Of a DNA stretch of 64,000 nucleotides, positions 47,946 through 56,192 are shown in pieces. The position numbers and the translations under genes were made by a program. The notes under the pieces are model-generated. The model searched no databases, was not told the origin of the DNA, and saw nothing but the letters and a program-made list of their open reading frames with translations. The DNA is from an uncultured Clostridia bacterium. Its GTDB lineage: Bacteria > Bacillota > Clostridia > TANB77 > CAG-508. Location: the NCBI GenBank assembly GCA_947630185.1, contig CANRGT010000004.1:1-64000 (forward strand), written 5' to 3'. Each line of letters opens with the position of its first letter. Within the stretch, counting starts at the first letter, position 1.

Positions 47946-48824
47946 CTATTTATTTTTAATAATCTCTTCTTCGCTTAATCCTGTAATTTCTACTATTATT
48001 TCTATAGGAATATTTTTTTCTAACATTTTCTTTGCAACTTCTAATTTTGCTCCTTTTTTGCCTTCTGTTATTCCCTTGTTATAACTTTCACTTAATCTAC
48101 TATTTTCATCTAATATCTTCTTTTCTCTTAAATCTGCTATTCTCTCTAAATATTCATCTTCACTCATTTCTTCTAGTTTATTTACTGCTTCATTTAGTTC
48201 TTCATTTTCTTTCATTTTTTTCTTCACCCTCTCCGATTTAGGATTTTCCAAAAATGATAACCAGTCTATTAATTCACTTCTTGCTTCGTCTTCTATTATC
48301 TTTGGCAATTCTATTATAACCAACTCTAACTTATCTGTCAATATTAACTTTCGATTTTTTTCTTCTATTATTTTCCATTTTGTTATGTATTCTAACTCTT
48401 CTAATCCTTCTACTTTAAAATCTGCTATTAATATTACTATCGTTTTTTGTAAATTTTCATACTTATTTCCTTTTTTTATTTGCCTACTATATACTCTGCT
48501 CCAATAGTATAGTATTCTTTCTTTTATTGTCGTTTCTGACTCTAACTGCATCTCTATATTACATTTTTCTTTTCCATTTATTGTTGCTATTACATCTAAT
48601 ATTCCTAGCTTGTCTAATACCTTCTCTCTTCTTAATATTTGATTTTTGCTTAAATCTATACTATCTATCTTTTGTTCTAAAATGCTTTCTAAAAATCTTT
48701 TGGTTATTCTTTCGCTTCCTACTTCTCCAAATAATACTTGAAATACTACATCTATTTTTGGAGATAATAATTTCTTTTCGCTCAAAATATTTTCACCTTC
48801 TTTTGATAATATATTAAATTGCAA
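47946..48824 (-). CDS. Rpn-family PD-(D/E)XK nuclease
   Basis: 292 aa. N-terminal LLSPKIDVVFQVLFGEVGSERITKRFLESIL and the nuclease core KLGILDVIATINGKEKCNIEMQLESE (Asp and ExQ) match the Rpn/YhgA-like transposase-derived family. The C-terminus is the usual helical part with ISYNKGITEGK-like ending (SYNKGITEGKKGAKLEVAKKML). Members can nick DNA and often sit in mobile regions. The start codon is not decided by a strong ribosome site. Confidence 0.85.
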   Translation of the reverse strand: MQFNILSKEGENILSEKKLLSPKIDVVFQVLFGEVGSERITKRFLESILEQKIDSIDLSKNQILRREKVLDKLGILDVIATINGKEKCNIEMQLESETTIKERILYYWSRVYSRQIKKGNKYENLQKTIVILIADFKVEGLEELEYITKWKIIEEKNRKLILTDKLELVIIELPKIIEDEARSELIDWLSFLENPKSERVKKKMKENEELNEAVNKLEEMSEDEYLERIADLREKKILDENSRLSESYNKGITEGKKGAKLEVAKKMLEKNIPIEIIVEITGLSEEEIIKNK

Positions 48825-49205
48825 GTTTTACAATAATAAGTATTTCTACTGCCTCCTTCCTTTTTTATTTTCACATTTCATTTGGATTTTTTTAAGAATA
48901 AATTTTTAAGATTTTAAATTTTTACTTTGGATTTTTTTAGAATAAATTTTAACTTTAATTTTTGAATTAATATAGATAAATAAAATCTTTTAAAATCTAA
49001 AATAAATTGAAATGAATTTTAAATAAACTTAAATATAAAAATATTAAGATAAATAATTTATTGCAAACCGCAATTTGTATTATTAAATCATAAAATTTAC
49101 TAAATTGCAAGAAAAATATTTCGACATACTTTGCTCTGATAATTCTATTAAAAAATCGCTTTAGAATTTTTATCTAAAACGATTTTAGTTTATGTTATTT
49201 CATTG
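48825..49205. other. AT-rich intergenic region with repeats, no gene
   Basis: No plausible ORF. It has two copies of a TTTGGATTTTTTTA-type string (near 48880 and 48932). A 29-bp stretch at 49089-49117 is identical to 50368-50396, and 49138-49166 is identical to 47868-47896; the latter leads into a terminator hairpin ending near 49186. Confidence 0.6.
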
Positions 49206-49569
49206 CTATCTATCTAATTTTAATACATCGTCTTTACTTTCCTGTAATATAGAAGTTATAAATTCAAGTGGGCCAAATAACTCTTCAAAAGCTATTTCTC
49301 TAGCATAAGTAGCATTTTTTTGATAGTTTTTCTCTTTCTAGCTGTATACTTTTTATCATTGCATCCATATCTTTTGTTGTTCTTTCATCATCACCTATAA
49401 TTGAAGATAATAAAAATCCACCCTTTAAAATGATATTATTCTTATATTTGCTTCTAGATATTCTTTCTAATATCCTTTCAAAAAAGAACATTTGATATAG
49501 TTGTCCTGATAATATGCTGTTGCCTTTCGCTTTCTTTGAGATAATATCTCTTAACTTGTCCTTATTCAC
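49206..49569 (-). pseudogene. AbiEii-type toxin gene with internal deletion
   Basis: The first 83 codons match the N-terminus of AbiEii nucleotidyltransferase toxins (MFFFERILERIS, ILKGGFLL, KDMDAMI), which are normally about 300 aa. Then the frame ends after EREKLSKKCYLC. In another frame the DNA continues as NYQKNATYAREIAFEELF up to the TAG at 49206, which fits the usual C-terminal end of this family. So an internal deletion of most of the gene has joined its two ends out of frame. The toxin is surely dead. The cognate AbiEi gene ends one base before. Confidence 0.75.
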
Positions 49570-50204
49570 TACAAAAATACCTCCATATATTCTCGTATTT
49601 TGTTTTCAATTTTTAATTTTTTGGCATATTTCATAAGCTTGTTTAAATTTTTATCATCACTATTTATATATTTTTTTATGGCTTTTGAAAAAATTTCTAT
49701 ATCCATATGATTTCTATTTTTTACTATGTCACATATTGTTCTTTCTTTGTCATACACTTTTATTTTCATTCCAAATGGCGAAATAATTTCAATTTTTCCT
49801 AAATCTAAAATAGAAGTATTAACAAAATATAAATTTACATTTTTATTTTTTCTTAAACTTCCTCCATAATAATATGGCACTGTAATATCAAATATTAGTG
49901 GCGTTCTATCTGATAAATTATGTAAGTATAATGCTGTATTCATAGAAAATACTGCTTTCTCGCTCATTGATATTATTTTATAGTACTCATCAACATTGTA
50001 ATTTACAAGTCCATAATATCCTCTTGAAATTCTATTTATTTGTTTTTTTTCTATCATTTTAGTTAAAAAATATCTGTTAATATTATTTGAATTTAATTCT
50101 TTTGTAGTAATACAACCACCATTTTTTCTCATAATACTTAAAATTTTTTCATAATTATCCATATTTTTCATTTCCTTTCTTAATGAAATTTTATCACTTT
50201 TCAT
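49569..50204 (-). CDS. AbiEi-type antitoxin / transcriptional regulator
   Basis: 211 aa. N-terminal winged helix (ILSIMRKNGGCITTKELNSNNINRYFLTKMIEKKQINRISRGYYGL), then the AbiEi core (NTALYLHNLSDRTPLIFDITVPYYYG, DKERTICDIVKNR). In type IV AbiE systems it represses the operon and blocks the toxin. Here the toxin is broken, so this is an orphan. The start may be the ATG at about codon 15 (MDNYEKIL), where AAGGAAATG lies upstream. Confidence 0.85.
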   Translation of the reverse strand: MKSDKISLRKEMKNMDNYEKILSIMRKNGGCITTKELNSNNINRYFLTKMIEKKQINRISRGYYGLVNYNVDEYYKIISMSEKAVFSMNTALYLHNLSDRTPLIFDITVPYYYGGSLRKNKNVNLYFVNTSILDLGKIEIISPFGMKIKVYDKERTICDIVKNRNHMDIEIFSKAIKKYINSDDKNLNKLMKYAKKLKIENKIREYMEVFL

Positions 50205-50367
50205 TAAGTTTGTAAATGACCTTATGATTTTTTTATTTGAAATAATGATAGTTAGATGTTATTTAGTAAAAATAAAACATTTTTGGATATTCTATTTAGA
50301 CCTAAAATTTTTAATAATTTGAATTAAAATTTTAAAGATTATTTAATTATTTTCCATATTATTTAAG

Positions 50368-50396
50368 CATAAAATTTACTAAATTGCAAGAAAAAT
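50368..50396. repeat. second copy of a 29-bp direct repeat flanking the abiE remnant
   Basis: Identical to 49089-49117. The two copies, 1,279 bp apart, bracket the abiE remnant. A TTCGACG string follows, as TTCGACA follows the other copy. Confidence 0.8.
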
Positions 50397-50430
50397 CGTT
50401 CGACGTTTTTTTACATTTTTTGACAATACA

Positions 50431-50472
50431 AAAAAGCTACTCAAAAAAATTTTTTCTTCTAAGTAGCTTTTT
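50431..50472 (-). terminator. intrinsic terminator after the pilin/FGE-like gene
   Basis: 11-bp stem AAAAAGCTACT (50431-50441) with its complement at 50462-50472, T-rich on both outer sides. Confidence 0.8.
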
Positions 50473-50537
50473 TATATTTAACACACCATATTATATAATC
50501 TCATTTTACCATTTACATCTTTGCAAATTTTCAGTCA

Positions 50538-51905
50538 CTATTTTAGGTAAAGTACGGGACGAAAACCTATTGGCCTATCGAATCCACTATCAGGGTTTCC
50601 ACCATGTCTTACAGATGCCGGGTTAAAATCGCCATTCGAAGAAAAACTACCTCCACGCATTACAGCATAGCTTGTTTCGTTCATACCATCGTGCTCCTCC
50701 CTTATCTCTGTTGTCCATTCCCACATATTTCCTGCAAAATCATATATATTCTTTGCTCTATTTCTATATATCTCATTATTTGAGTCGTCTACTACTGTTA
50801 TTCCTGTTACCACTTCATAACACTTTCTTATATTGTTTTTTTCATATTCATCGTTTCTTCCTGATGGGATTCCAAATGGTTTATCAGTTTTCTTATAATT
50901 CTTATTATCTTCTGTTTCTTCCCAATCGTTAGTAGCGTTGTAAATATGTTGTGCATATAATCCTTTTATTTTATAACTTGTATTTAAATAATTTCCCCAT
51001 AATGTACTATCTGTTACATTTATACCACTATTGCTAAACCATTTGCATATTGTATCCCATGCGTATGAATCTATTAGTCTACTCGTTACTGAATTTCTTA
51101 CTGATTCCTTATTTTCATACATCTTACTCGACAATTCTTTTGCAACCTTTTGAGTTACATAGTTCCATGATTGTAAGCCTTTCTTTGATGCTGGTAAATC
51201 TTTTTCTTCTACATCTGATCTATTTCTATTTTCTGCATTTGATTTTTCTTGATAATTAGTATCATTGTCGTAATCTTTACTTTCTGGTACTCCTGCCTCA
51301 TATCTTGCTACATAAAAACCTCCATATTTTGAAACACTTGCTTGTCGTCTTTCTAACTCTTCATTATCTGTCCAATCAGTATAGTCATTATATCCGTATG
51401 CATTATTCTTCCATGTCTCTTTATCTTGTTTATATTCCAAGCTCACGCCATCTGCTGGTACCCATACAAACTGATTTCTTTCTTCTCTTGCGTTACTTGT
51501 CTCTACATTTTCATTTGTTACAGCACTATCTCCCTCATATATTACAAAGCCATCTTTTATTGTATTTTCTCCATCTACTTCAGAACCTACAAATCCTTTT
51601 GGCACTGGTACTATCGCTCCATCCTTTGTTGTTACTGCTGTTACTTTTGACGTATCCCAACTTAATGATTTAATATAATTCGTTGCATTTCCTATGTTTT
51701 CTTTATCTCCTTGTACTGCCTCATCTGTCTTTTCTCCTGCTTCTTTAGCTAACTGCAATATTCCATCATCTCCAAATACCACTGTTATACTTACTGATGC
51801 CAAAATCAAAAGCACTACAATTGTTACTACTAAGGCTATTAGTGTTATTCCTGAAAATGAATTTAATATATTTTTCATGCTATTACTTTTTCTATTGTTC
51901 TGCAT
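50538..51905 (-). CDS. pilin-like membrane protein with FGE/C-lectin-like domain
   Basis: 455 codons from the first in-frame ATG, which has no ribosome site. Residues about 18-42 form a prepilin-like hydrophobic segment (GITLIALVVTIVVLLILASV). Residues about 150-455 are a formylglycine-generating-enzyme/SUMF1-like domain: FVWVPADG, GGFYVARYEAG, YDFAGNMWEWTTEI, RGGSFSSNGDFNPASVRHGG and the ending IGFRPVLYL. The last 35 residues resemble the variable region of diversity-generating retroelement targets. The best start is at 52078 and is out of phase because of an (AG)11 tract. Likely outside the cell, function unknown. Confidence 0.75.
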   Translation of the reverse strand: MQNNRKSNSMKNILNSFSGITLIALVVTIVVLLILASVSITVVFGDDGILQLAKEAGEKTDEAVQGDKENIGNATNYIKSLSWDTSKVTAVTTKDGAIVPVPKGFVGSEVDGENTIKDGFVIYEGDSAVTNENVETSNAREERNQFVWVPADGVSLEYKQDKETWKNNAYGYNDYTDWTDNEELERRQASVSKYGGFYVARYEAGVPESKDYDNDTNYQEKSNAENRNRSDVEEKDLPASKKGLQSWNYVTQKVAKELSSKMYENKESVRNSVTSRLIDSYAWDTICKWFSNSGINVTDSTLWGNYLNTSYKIKGLYAQHIYNATNDWEETEDNKNYKKTDKPFGIPSGRNDEYEKNNIRKCYEVVTGITVVDDSNNEIYRNRAKNIYDFAGNMWEWTTEIREEHDGMNETSYAVMRGGSFSSNGDFNPASVRHGGNPDSGFDRPIGFRPVLYLK

Positions 51906-52078
51906 TTCTAATATATTTCTTGCATTATCATTTACACCTTTGCCTTGTCTAACTCTTGTAGTGCATATAAATAACGGTCTATTTTTGCTGTATAAACCTT
52001 CCCTTTCTTCTACTTTTACTAAATTACGGCTCTCTCTCTCTCTCTCTCTCTAGAGCCACAAGTGTTTTTACTTTTCAT
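51906..52078 (-). other. out-of-phase true 5' end of the pilin/FGE-like gene
   Basis: ATG at 52078 with AGGAGG seven bases before it, in the same context (AGGAGGAAAACNGATGAAA) as the 924-aa pilin-like gene at 62678. With 11 AG units it ends after 18 codons. With 10 units (or 13) the frame runs open through this segment into the pilin domain, adding 57 codons, for 512 in all. Confidence 0.7.
52030..52051 (-). repeat. (AG)11 dinucleotide tract, likely phase-variation switch
   Basis: Eleven perfect CT units on the plus strand, AG on the coding strand, within the 10th-17th codons after the 52078 start. Change by one unit shifts the frame of the gene. Slipped-strand mispairing at such tracts is a known on/off switch of surface genes. 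Confidence 0.85.
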
Positions 52079-52239
52079 CTGTTTTCCTCCTCTTTTTTTG
52101 ACTTTAGATATTAGTAATATGAATATTATTTCTCATATTATTCATCTTCCTTTTGTGTTTTCACACTCATGCATACAATTAATTTATAATATACCTTATA
52201 TTTTTTGTCAATAATTTTTAATAATTTAATAGATTATTG

Positions 52240-52740
52240 CTATCTATTTATATTTAATTTTGATAGTACATTTTCTTCTTTTTCTCTCATTTCAGCCTTT
52301 TCATCTTCTTGCATATGGTCATATCCTCTTAAATGATAAAAGCCATGTACTACCATGTATGCAAGTTCTCTTTCAAAGCTATGCCCATACTCTTCTGCTT
52401 GTTTTTCAACTTGTTCAATAGAAATTATAATATCACCTAATATGTCTTGCAAAACTTCTTCTACTTCTGTATGCTCTAGCATTTCTTTTGAAATTAATTT
52501 GTCTAGTTCTTCCTTTTCATACATAGGAAATGATAGTACATCTGTTGGAGAATCTATATTTCTGTATTTTTTATTTATTTTTTGTATATTCTTAGGATTT
52601 GTTAAAGTAACACAAATGTAAAAAGAGGTAGGATTTATTTTTTCTACCTCAAAACATTTTTGTATTACCTTTTCTATTAGTGCTTCATTTTGTTCATTTT
52701 TTGATATGTCATCCCATATAATTTCTGCTACTGAATTCAT
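52240..52740 (-). CDS. ybeY: endoribonuclease YbeY
   Basis: 166 aa. Zinc site HGFYHLRGYDH near the C-terminus (HGxxHLxGYDH) and the conserved SPTDVLSFPMYE. Processes the 3' end of 16S rRNA. It lies in the sporulation and ribosome cluster downstream of yqfD, where phoH and yqfF normally precede it; those are absent here. Confidence 0.95.
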   Translation of the reverse strand: MNSVAEIIWDDISKNEQNEALIEKVIQKCFEVEKINPTSFYICVTLTNPKNIQKINKKYRNIDSPTDVLSFPMYEKEELDKLISKEMLEHTEVEEVLQDILGDIIISIEQVEKQAEEYGHSFERELAYMVVHGFYHLRGYDHMQEDEKAEMREKEENVLSKLNINR

Positions 52741-52831
52741 TTTTTGCTCCTATTTTAGACTAACTTATTATCCATAAGTATTATTTACTGTTAATAGTTA
52801 CGAAATTGTTTATAAAATTTTATATATTTTA

Positions 52832-54043
52832 TTAAACTTTTACTTTTCTTTTTATATATTTTCCGCCTACTTCACTATAAGAATTTTTTAAGTTTCTCAT
52901 AGCACCAAGTTCAACTAATTTTTGGCAATAGAAATTAATAATTTTGTAATATTTATTTTCGTTAGTTCTTAATTTCTTCAAATCATTTTTTAAGAATAGT
53001 ATTTGTTTTTCATCAACATACTTCATATAATTTTTATCTTTTAATTTGTTTATTTTTTGAAATTCATCCCAGAATTTTTTATATTTCTCACGCTCTGCTG
53101 GTTTATCCCAATATATTTTAGTACCTAATAATTTAATATCATATTCTTCTATTAAGTTGATAAGTAAAGAATATGCCTTTTCTTGTTTACGAGAAACTTT
53201 TGTATCAACTATTAAACTTCTAGTATCATCTAATAGTTTTTCATAGCATTGCTCTGCAACTATTAGAGGTAAACTATGTGTAAATAGTTTTCTACTTAAT
53301 GCTAATAATATCATATTCTTTTCTATTGTGTCGTTTTGGTCAAGTTTGCCAACTTCAAATTTTTCAAAATTTTGATATTCATCTAAAATATCTTTATATA
53401 GCTTATCTTCTGGATTTTGCTTCATTTTTAATGGTAATATTTTTTCAATATAACCTTCTATTGTATTAAATATTTTATGATATACTTCATCTTTAGCATT
53501 TGGAGTTAAGTTGTCTGCAAGCTTAATAGAATAATGTTTTAATAATCCTTTATATAGTGATTCCATTTGCCCTGCATATAATTTATTATATTTTTCTATA
53601 AGTTGCTCTTTATTAGTATTTTCTACTGTTTCATAATCCAAATCTAACAAATACATTTGTTTTTTATACTTATATTCTAAATATTCAGCTTCTTTCAAGT
53701 GAACTATTGAGTAGTATTGTGATAATGCATTTCTTTCAAATTCATTTGCAGTTTCATTTTTTACTTTTTTATAAATAGAATCTAAAATATATTTATCAAT
53801 TGACTCTAAATAAAGAGCATACACATCTTCAAACTTTTGAACTACTGCTTCTTTTTTGCCTTGTTCTTCCAATTTATCACTTTGTATATATGCTTCATAT
53901 GCTTTTAATGCATTATTTCTTTTAATTGAAATTAGCATTCCATTTATTCCAATTTTGGTTGGAATTAGTAATTTCGTAATGGTATTTGTTATTTTTGAAA
54001 AAAATGTCTTATCTTGATATACTCTTAAACTTCTTTCTTCCAT
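52832..54043 (-). CDS. large helical protein, unknown, in the place of phoH
   Basis: 403 aa from the ATG at 54043 with AAAAAGGAG; a TTG start 14 codons earlier overlaps yqfD. Almost entirely helical, Lys/Glu/Leu-rich, without signal peptide; one weak hydrophobic stretch near residues 20-40. No Walker or metal motif. It lies 13 bp after yqfD, where phoH is usually found, so it is probably part of the same sporulation operon. I do not recognise the family. Confidence 0.65.
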   Translation of the reverse strand: MEERSLRVYQDKTFFSKITNTITKLLIPTKIGINGMLISIKRNNALKAYEAYIQSDKLEEQGKKEAVVQKFEDVYALYLESIDKYILDSIYKKVKNETANEFERNALSQYYSIVHLKEAEYLEYKYKKQMYLLDLDYETVENTNKEQLIEKYNKLYAGQMESLYKGLLKHYSIKLADNLTPNAKDEVYHKIFNTIEGYIEKILPLKMKQNPEDKLYKDILDEYQNFEKFEVGKLDQNDTIEKNMILLALSRKLFTHSLPLIVAEQCYEKLLDDTRSLIVDTKVSRKQEKAYSLLINLIEEYDIKLLGTKIYWDKPAEREKYKKFWDEFQKINKLKDKNYMKYVDEKQILFLKNDLKKLRTNENKYYKIINFYCQKLVELGAMRNLKNSYSEVGGKYIKRKVKV

Positions 54044-54056
54044 AGGTTTCTCCTTT

Positions 54057-55241
54057 TTAAAATCCAATTTTTTCTTTTGTCCCAATGTTTTCTAATACCT
54101 CATAAACAACTTCCACTTCTACGCTATCAGTTGTTTCCTCTATATAAATTTTTTCATCTTGTATAGAATTTTTATCCTCTATTTTTTCATCTAATTTTTG
54201 TTTAGCCTCTTGCACTCCAATATTTTTTGCTTCTTCTACTGTATATATAACCTCTTGTTCTTCGTATTCCTGAAGGTTTTGAGTTCTTATTTCAATAGGT
54301 AAATAAAAATCCGAAAATAATTTTAATTTTTTATCCGTTTCTATTGTATCATACTTTTTAAATTTTGAAACCCTTTTTGTTAAAAATATTTCAAAATTAT
54401 TTATCTTTACGGAATATTTATTTTCCACGTTTCCTGTCATGGCTTTTTTTAGCTGTTTTAAAGGAACTTTCACCTTTTCAGAATACCAAACTTTTGCCTG
54501 AACCTCGCCATTTGCATGCACATATCTGTTTCCAGTATACTTTCCTTCAAGCCATCCTTGTATCAATATACTACCCTTTGTAACCATATCTCCCTCTTTT
54601 ACTACGGGTGTACCATTTTGAGCGTTTATTTTTACTATCATTGCATCTTTTGTTGCAATTATATTACAATATTCCTCCTCTGGTATAATTTCAGGTTTTT
54701 TGTCTGATTCTACTATTTTTACAATTGCATTTGTTCCATTAAGCTCTATTCCTATCCATGCAATATCATCACTTTTTAATCTAATATTTTGAATTATGCT
54801 TGCAGTTTCTAAACCAATTTTACAAGTACCAATTTTAAAATTATTTTCTTCAAGTAAATTTCTTATTTCCTGTGCATCTATATTTTCATTTCCTGTGATT
54901 TCAATGTTCCAAATAAAATTTGAAAGCGCAATTATTCCAATTATTATAATCAAAAATAAAGCAAAGAATAACTTTCTTTTTTTGTATTTGTGCAGAAAAA
55001 ATGGTAATCCCTTTTTCTTTTCAATTTTAATTCTACATTTAGTTTTCTTTACAATTTCTCTTATTCTTTTAAAATCTCTAATGCTAATATTTACCTTCAT
55101 AATTGTAGTTTTTGTTCTATGTAAATTCCACAAAAATATTTTTTTCTGTTGGCAAAGATTTATAAATCTTTCTATAAAATACCCTTCTACTTCAATACTT
55201 ACGTACCCTAATATAATATTTAGCAATATTTTAAAATACAT
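54057..55241 (-). CDS. yqfD: sporulation protein YqfD
   Basis: 394 aa. Cytoplasmic N-terminal domain, one membrane helix at about residues 90-112 (LFFALFLIIIIGIIALSNFIWNI), then an outside POTRA-like region (ITGNENIDAQEIRNLLEENNFKIG) and the conserved GTPVVKEGDMVTKGSILIQGW. Expressed in the mother cell under sigma-E in Bacillus and needed for stage IV. Neighbours yqfC as usual. Confidence 0.93.
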   Translation of the reverse strand: MYFKILLNIILGYVSIEVEGYFIERFINLCQQKKIFLWNLHRTKTTIMKVNISIRDFKRIREIVKKTKCRIKIEKKKGLPFFLHKYKKRKLFFALFLIIIIGIIALSNFIWNIEITGNENIDAQEIRNLLEENNFKIGTCKIGLETASIIQNIRLKSDDIAWIGIELNGTNAIVKIVESDKKPEIIPEEEYCNIIATKDAMIVKINAQNGTPVVKEGDMVTKGSILIQGWLEGKYTGNRYVHANGEVQAKVWYSEKVKVPLKQLKKAMTGNVENKYSVKINNFEIFLTKRVSKFKKYDTIETDKKLKLFSDFYLPIEIRTQNLQEYEEQEVIYTVEEAKNIGVQEAKQKLDEKIEDKNSIQDEKIYIEETTDSVEVEVVYEVLENIGTKEKIGF

Positions 55242-55361
55242 TACTCTTTCTCTCCCTTGTATTTTTTATAAAAGTAATTTTTATTTAAGTCTCTTTTATT
55301 TTGAAAATTTACTTTTTACTAACTTTTCTATTTTCTAATGTATATTTTAGTAAAAAACGTG

Positions 55362-55664
55362 CTATGCTTCATCGCTAATTGCTTCAATATCTATACTTTC
55401 TATTTTTCCTGTTATAAGAAGGTCGTCTGTTGTCATCTCTTGTAAATTCAAATTAAAACCATTGATATTAACTATTCCAATATATGTACTTATTCTAATA
55501 AAAAAATCTTGATACTCTAGTATTGCTTTATAATTTTCAATCATCAGTTTTTCAAATCCAAGCATTGTAAATTTGGGCATATTAGTAGATATTTCTTGTG
55601 GTATTTCCAAGAATTTTTCCACTTTACTAAAAGTACTATTTTTTCTGTTTCTTTTTTGTCTCAT
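55362..55664 (-). CDS. yqfC: sporulation protein YqfC
   Basis: 100 aa. EIPQEISTNMPKFTMLGFEKLMIENYKAILEYQD and the final GIVNINGFNLNLQEMTTDDLLITGKIESI match YqfC, a beta-rich sporulation protein made together with YqfD. First intact gene after the 3' piece of the split deacetylase gene, in the same direction. Confidence 0.93.
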   Translation of the reverse strand: MRQKRNRKNSTFSKVEKFLEIPQEISTNMPKFTMLGFEKLMIENYKAILEYQDFFIRISTYIGIVNINGFNLNLQEMTTDDLLITGKIESIDIEAISDEA

Positions 55665-55759
55665 TAATCTTCCTTTCTCCTTTTATTTTTTAAATTTAGC
55701 TTTTTAATGTTATTTTTTAATTTTGGTTTTTTCGTTTTACAATTACTCATTTATATTTA

Positions 55760-56159
55760 TTACTTTTTAAACTTATTTAAACTTCTGAATTCATACCCCA
55801 TATTTTTTATTTCTTTGATGCACTCATCTAAAATATTGGCATTGTCTTTTGAATTTCCGTGAAGTAAAATTACTGCTCCATTATGAACATTATCTAATAT
55901 TTTACTTTTACCATACTCTTCTCTTCCTTGCTTATTTTCATCCCAATCGTCATAAGCCAAAGACCACATAACTGTTGTATAACCTAAGCTATTTGTATAT
56001 GCTAAAGTTCTTTCACTATATTCACCTTTTGGAGGTCTTATATATTTCATCTCATAACCAAATTTCTCATATATTGCAGTGTGAAGATTCATAACTTCTG
56101 TTTTTATTGTTTCATTATTTATATCTGGCATTGATTTATGATTAACAGTATGATTTCCT
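55760..56159 (-). CDS. pdaA: PdaA-type deacetylase, 3' part cut off by the element
   Basis: Reads in frame from the junction: GNHTVNHKSMPD, then KYIRPPKGEYSERTLAYTNSLGYTTVMWSLAYDDWD and ending HNGAVILLHGNSKDNA...FRSLNKFKK. These are the later motifs of the polysaccharide deacetylase fold (HxxxH, RPPxG, W, LLH) as in PdaA, which makes the muramic delta-lactam of spore cortex. The piece lacks the catalytic N-terminal half. An internal ATG at 56131 has no strong ribosome site. The other half is at 62868-63344. Confidence 0.88.
56149..56159. repeat. attachment-site core, left junction
   Basis: TATGATTTCCT, identical to 62897-62907. It holds the GGAAATCAT codons of the deacetylase in both halves, so recombination between the copies keeps the reading frame. 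Confidence 0.85.
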
Positions 56160-56181
56160 TTGACTCTGAAGGAACTCTTTT
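56155..56181. repeat. left arm of the reconstructed attP inverted repeat
   Basis: 27-nt arm. Its reverse complement agrees with the right arm (62870-62896) at 23 of 27 positions around the 6-bp centre TATGAT. Both end in AAAAGAGT when read outward to inward. Confidence 0.75.
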
Positions 56182-56192
56182 TTTATTTAAAA

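Noticed and set aside
54796..55338. 180-aa plus-strand ORF over yqfD
   Set aside because: Antisense to yqfD and Phe/Ile/Leu-rich because of AT content; not a gene.
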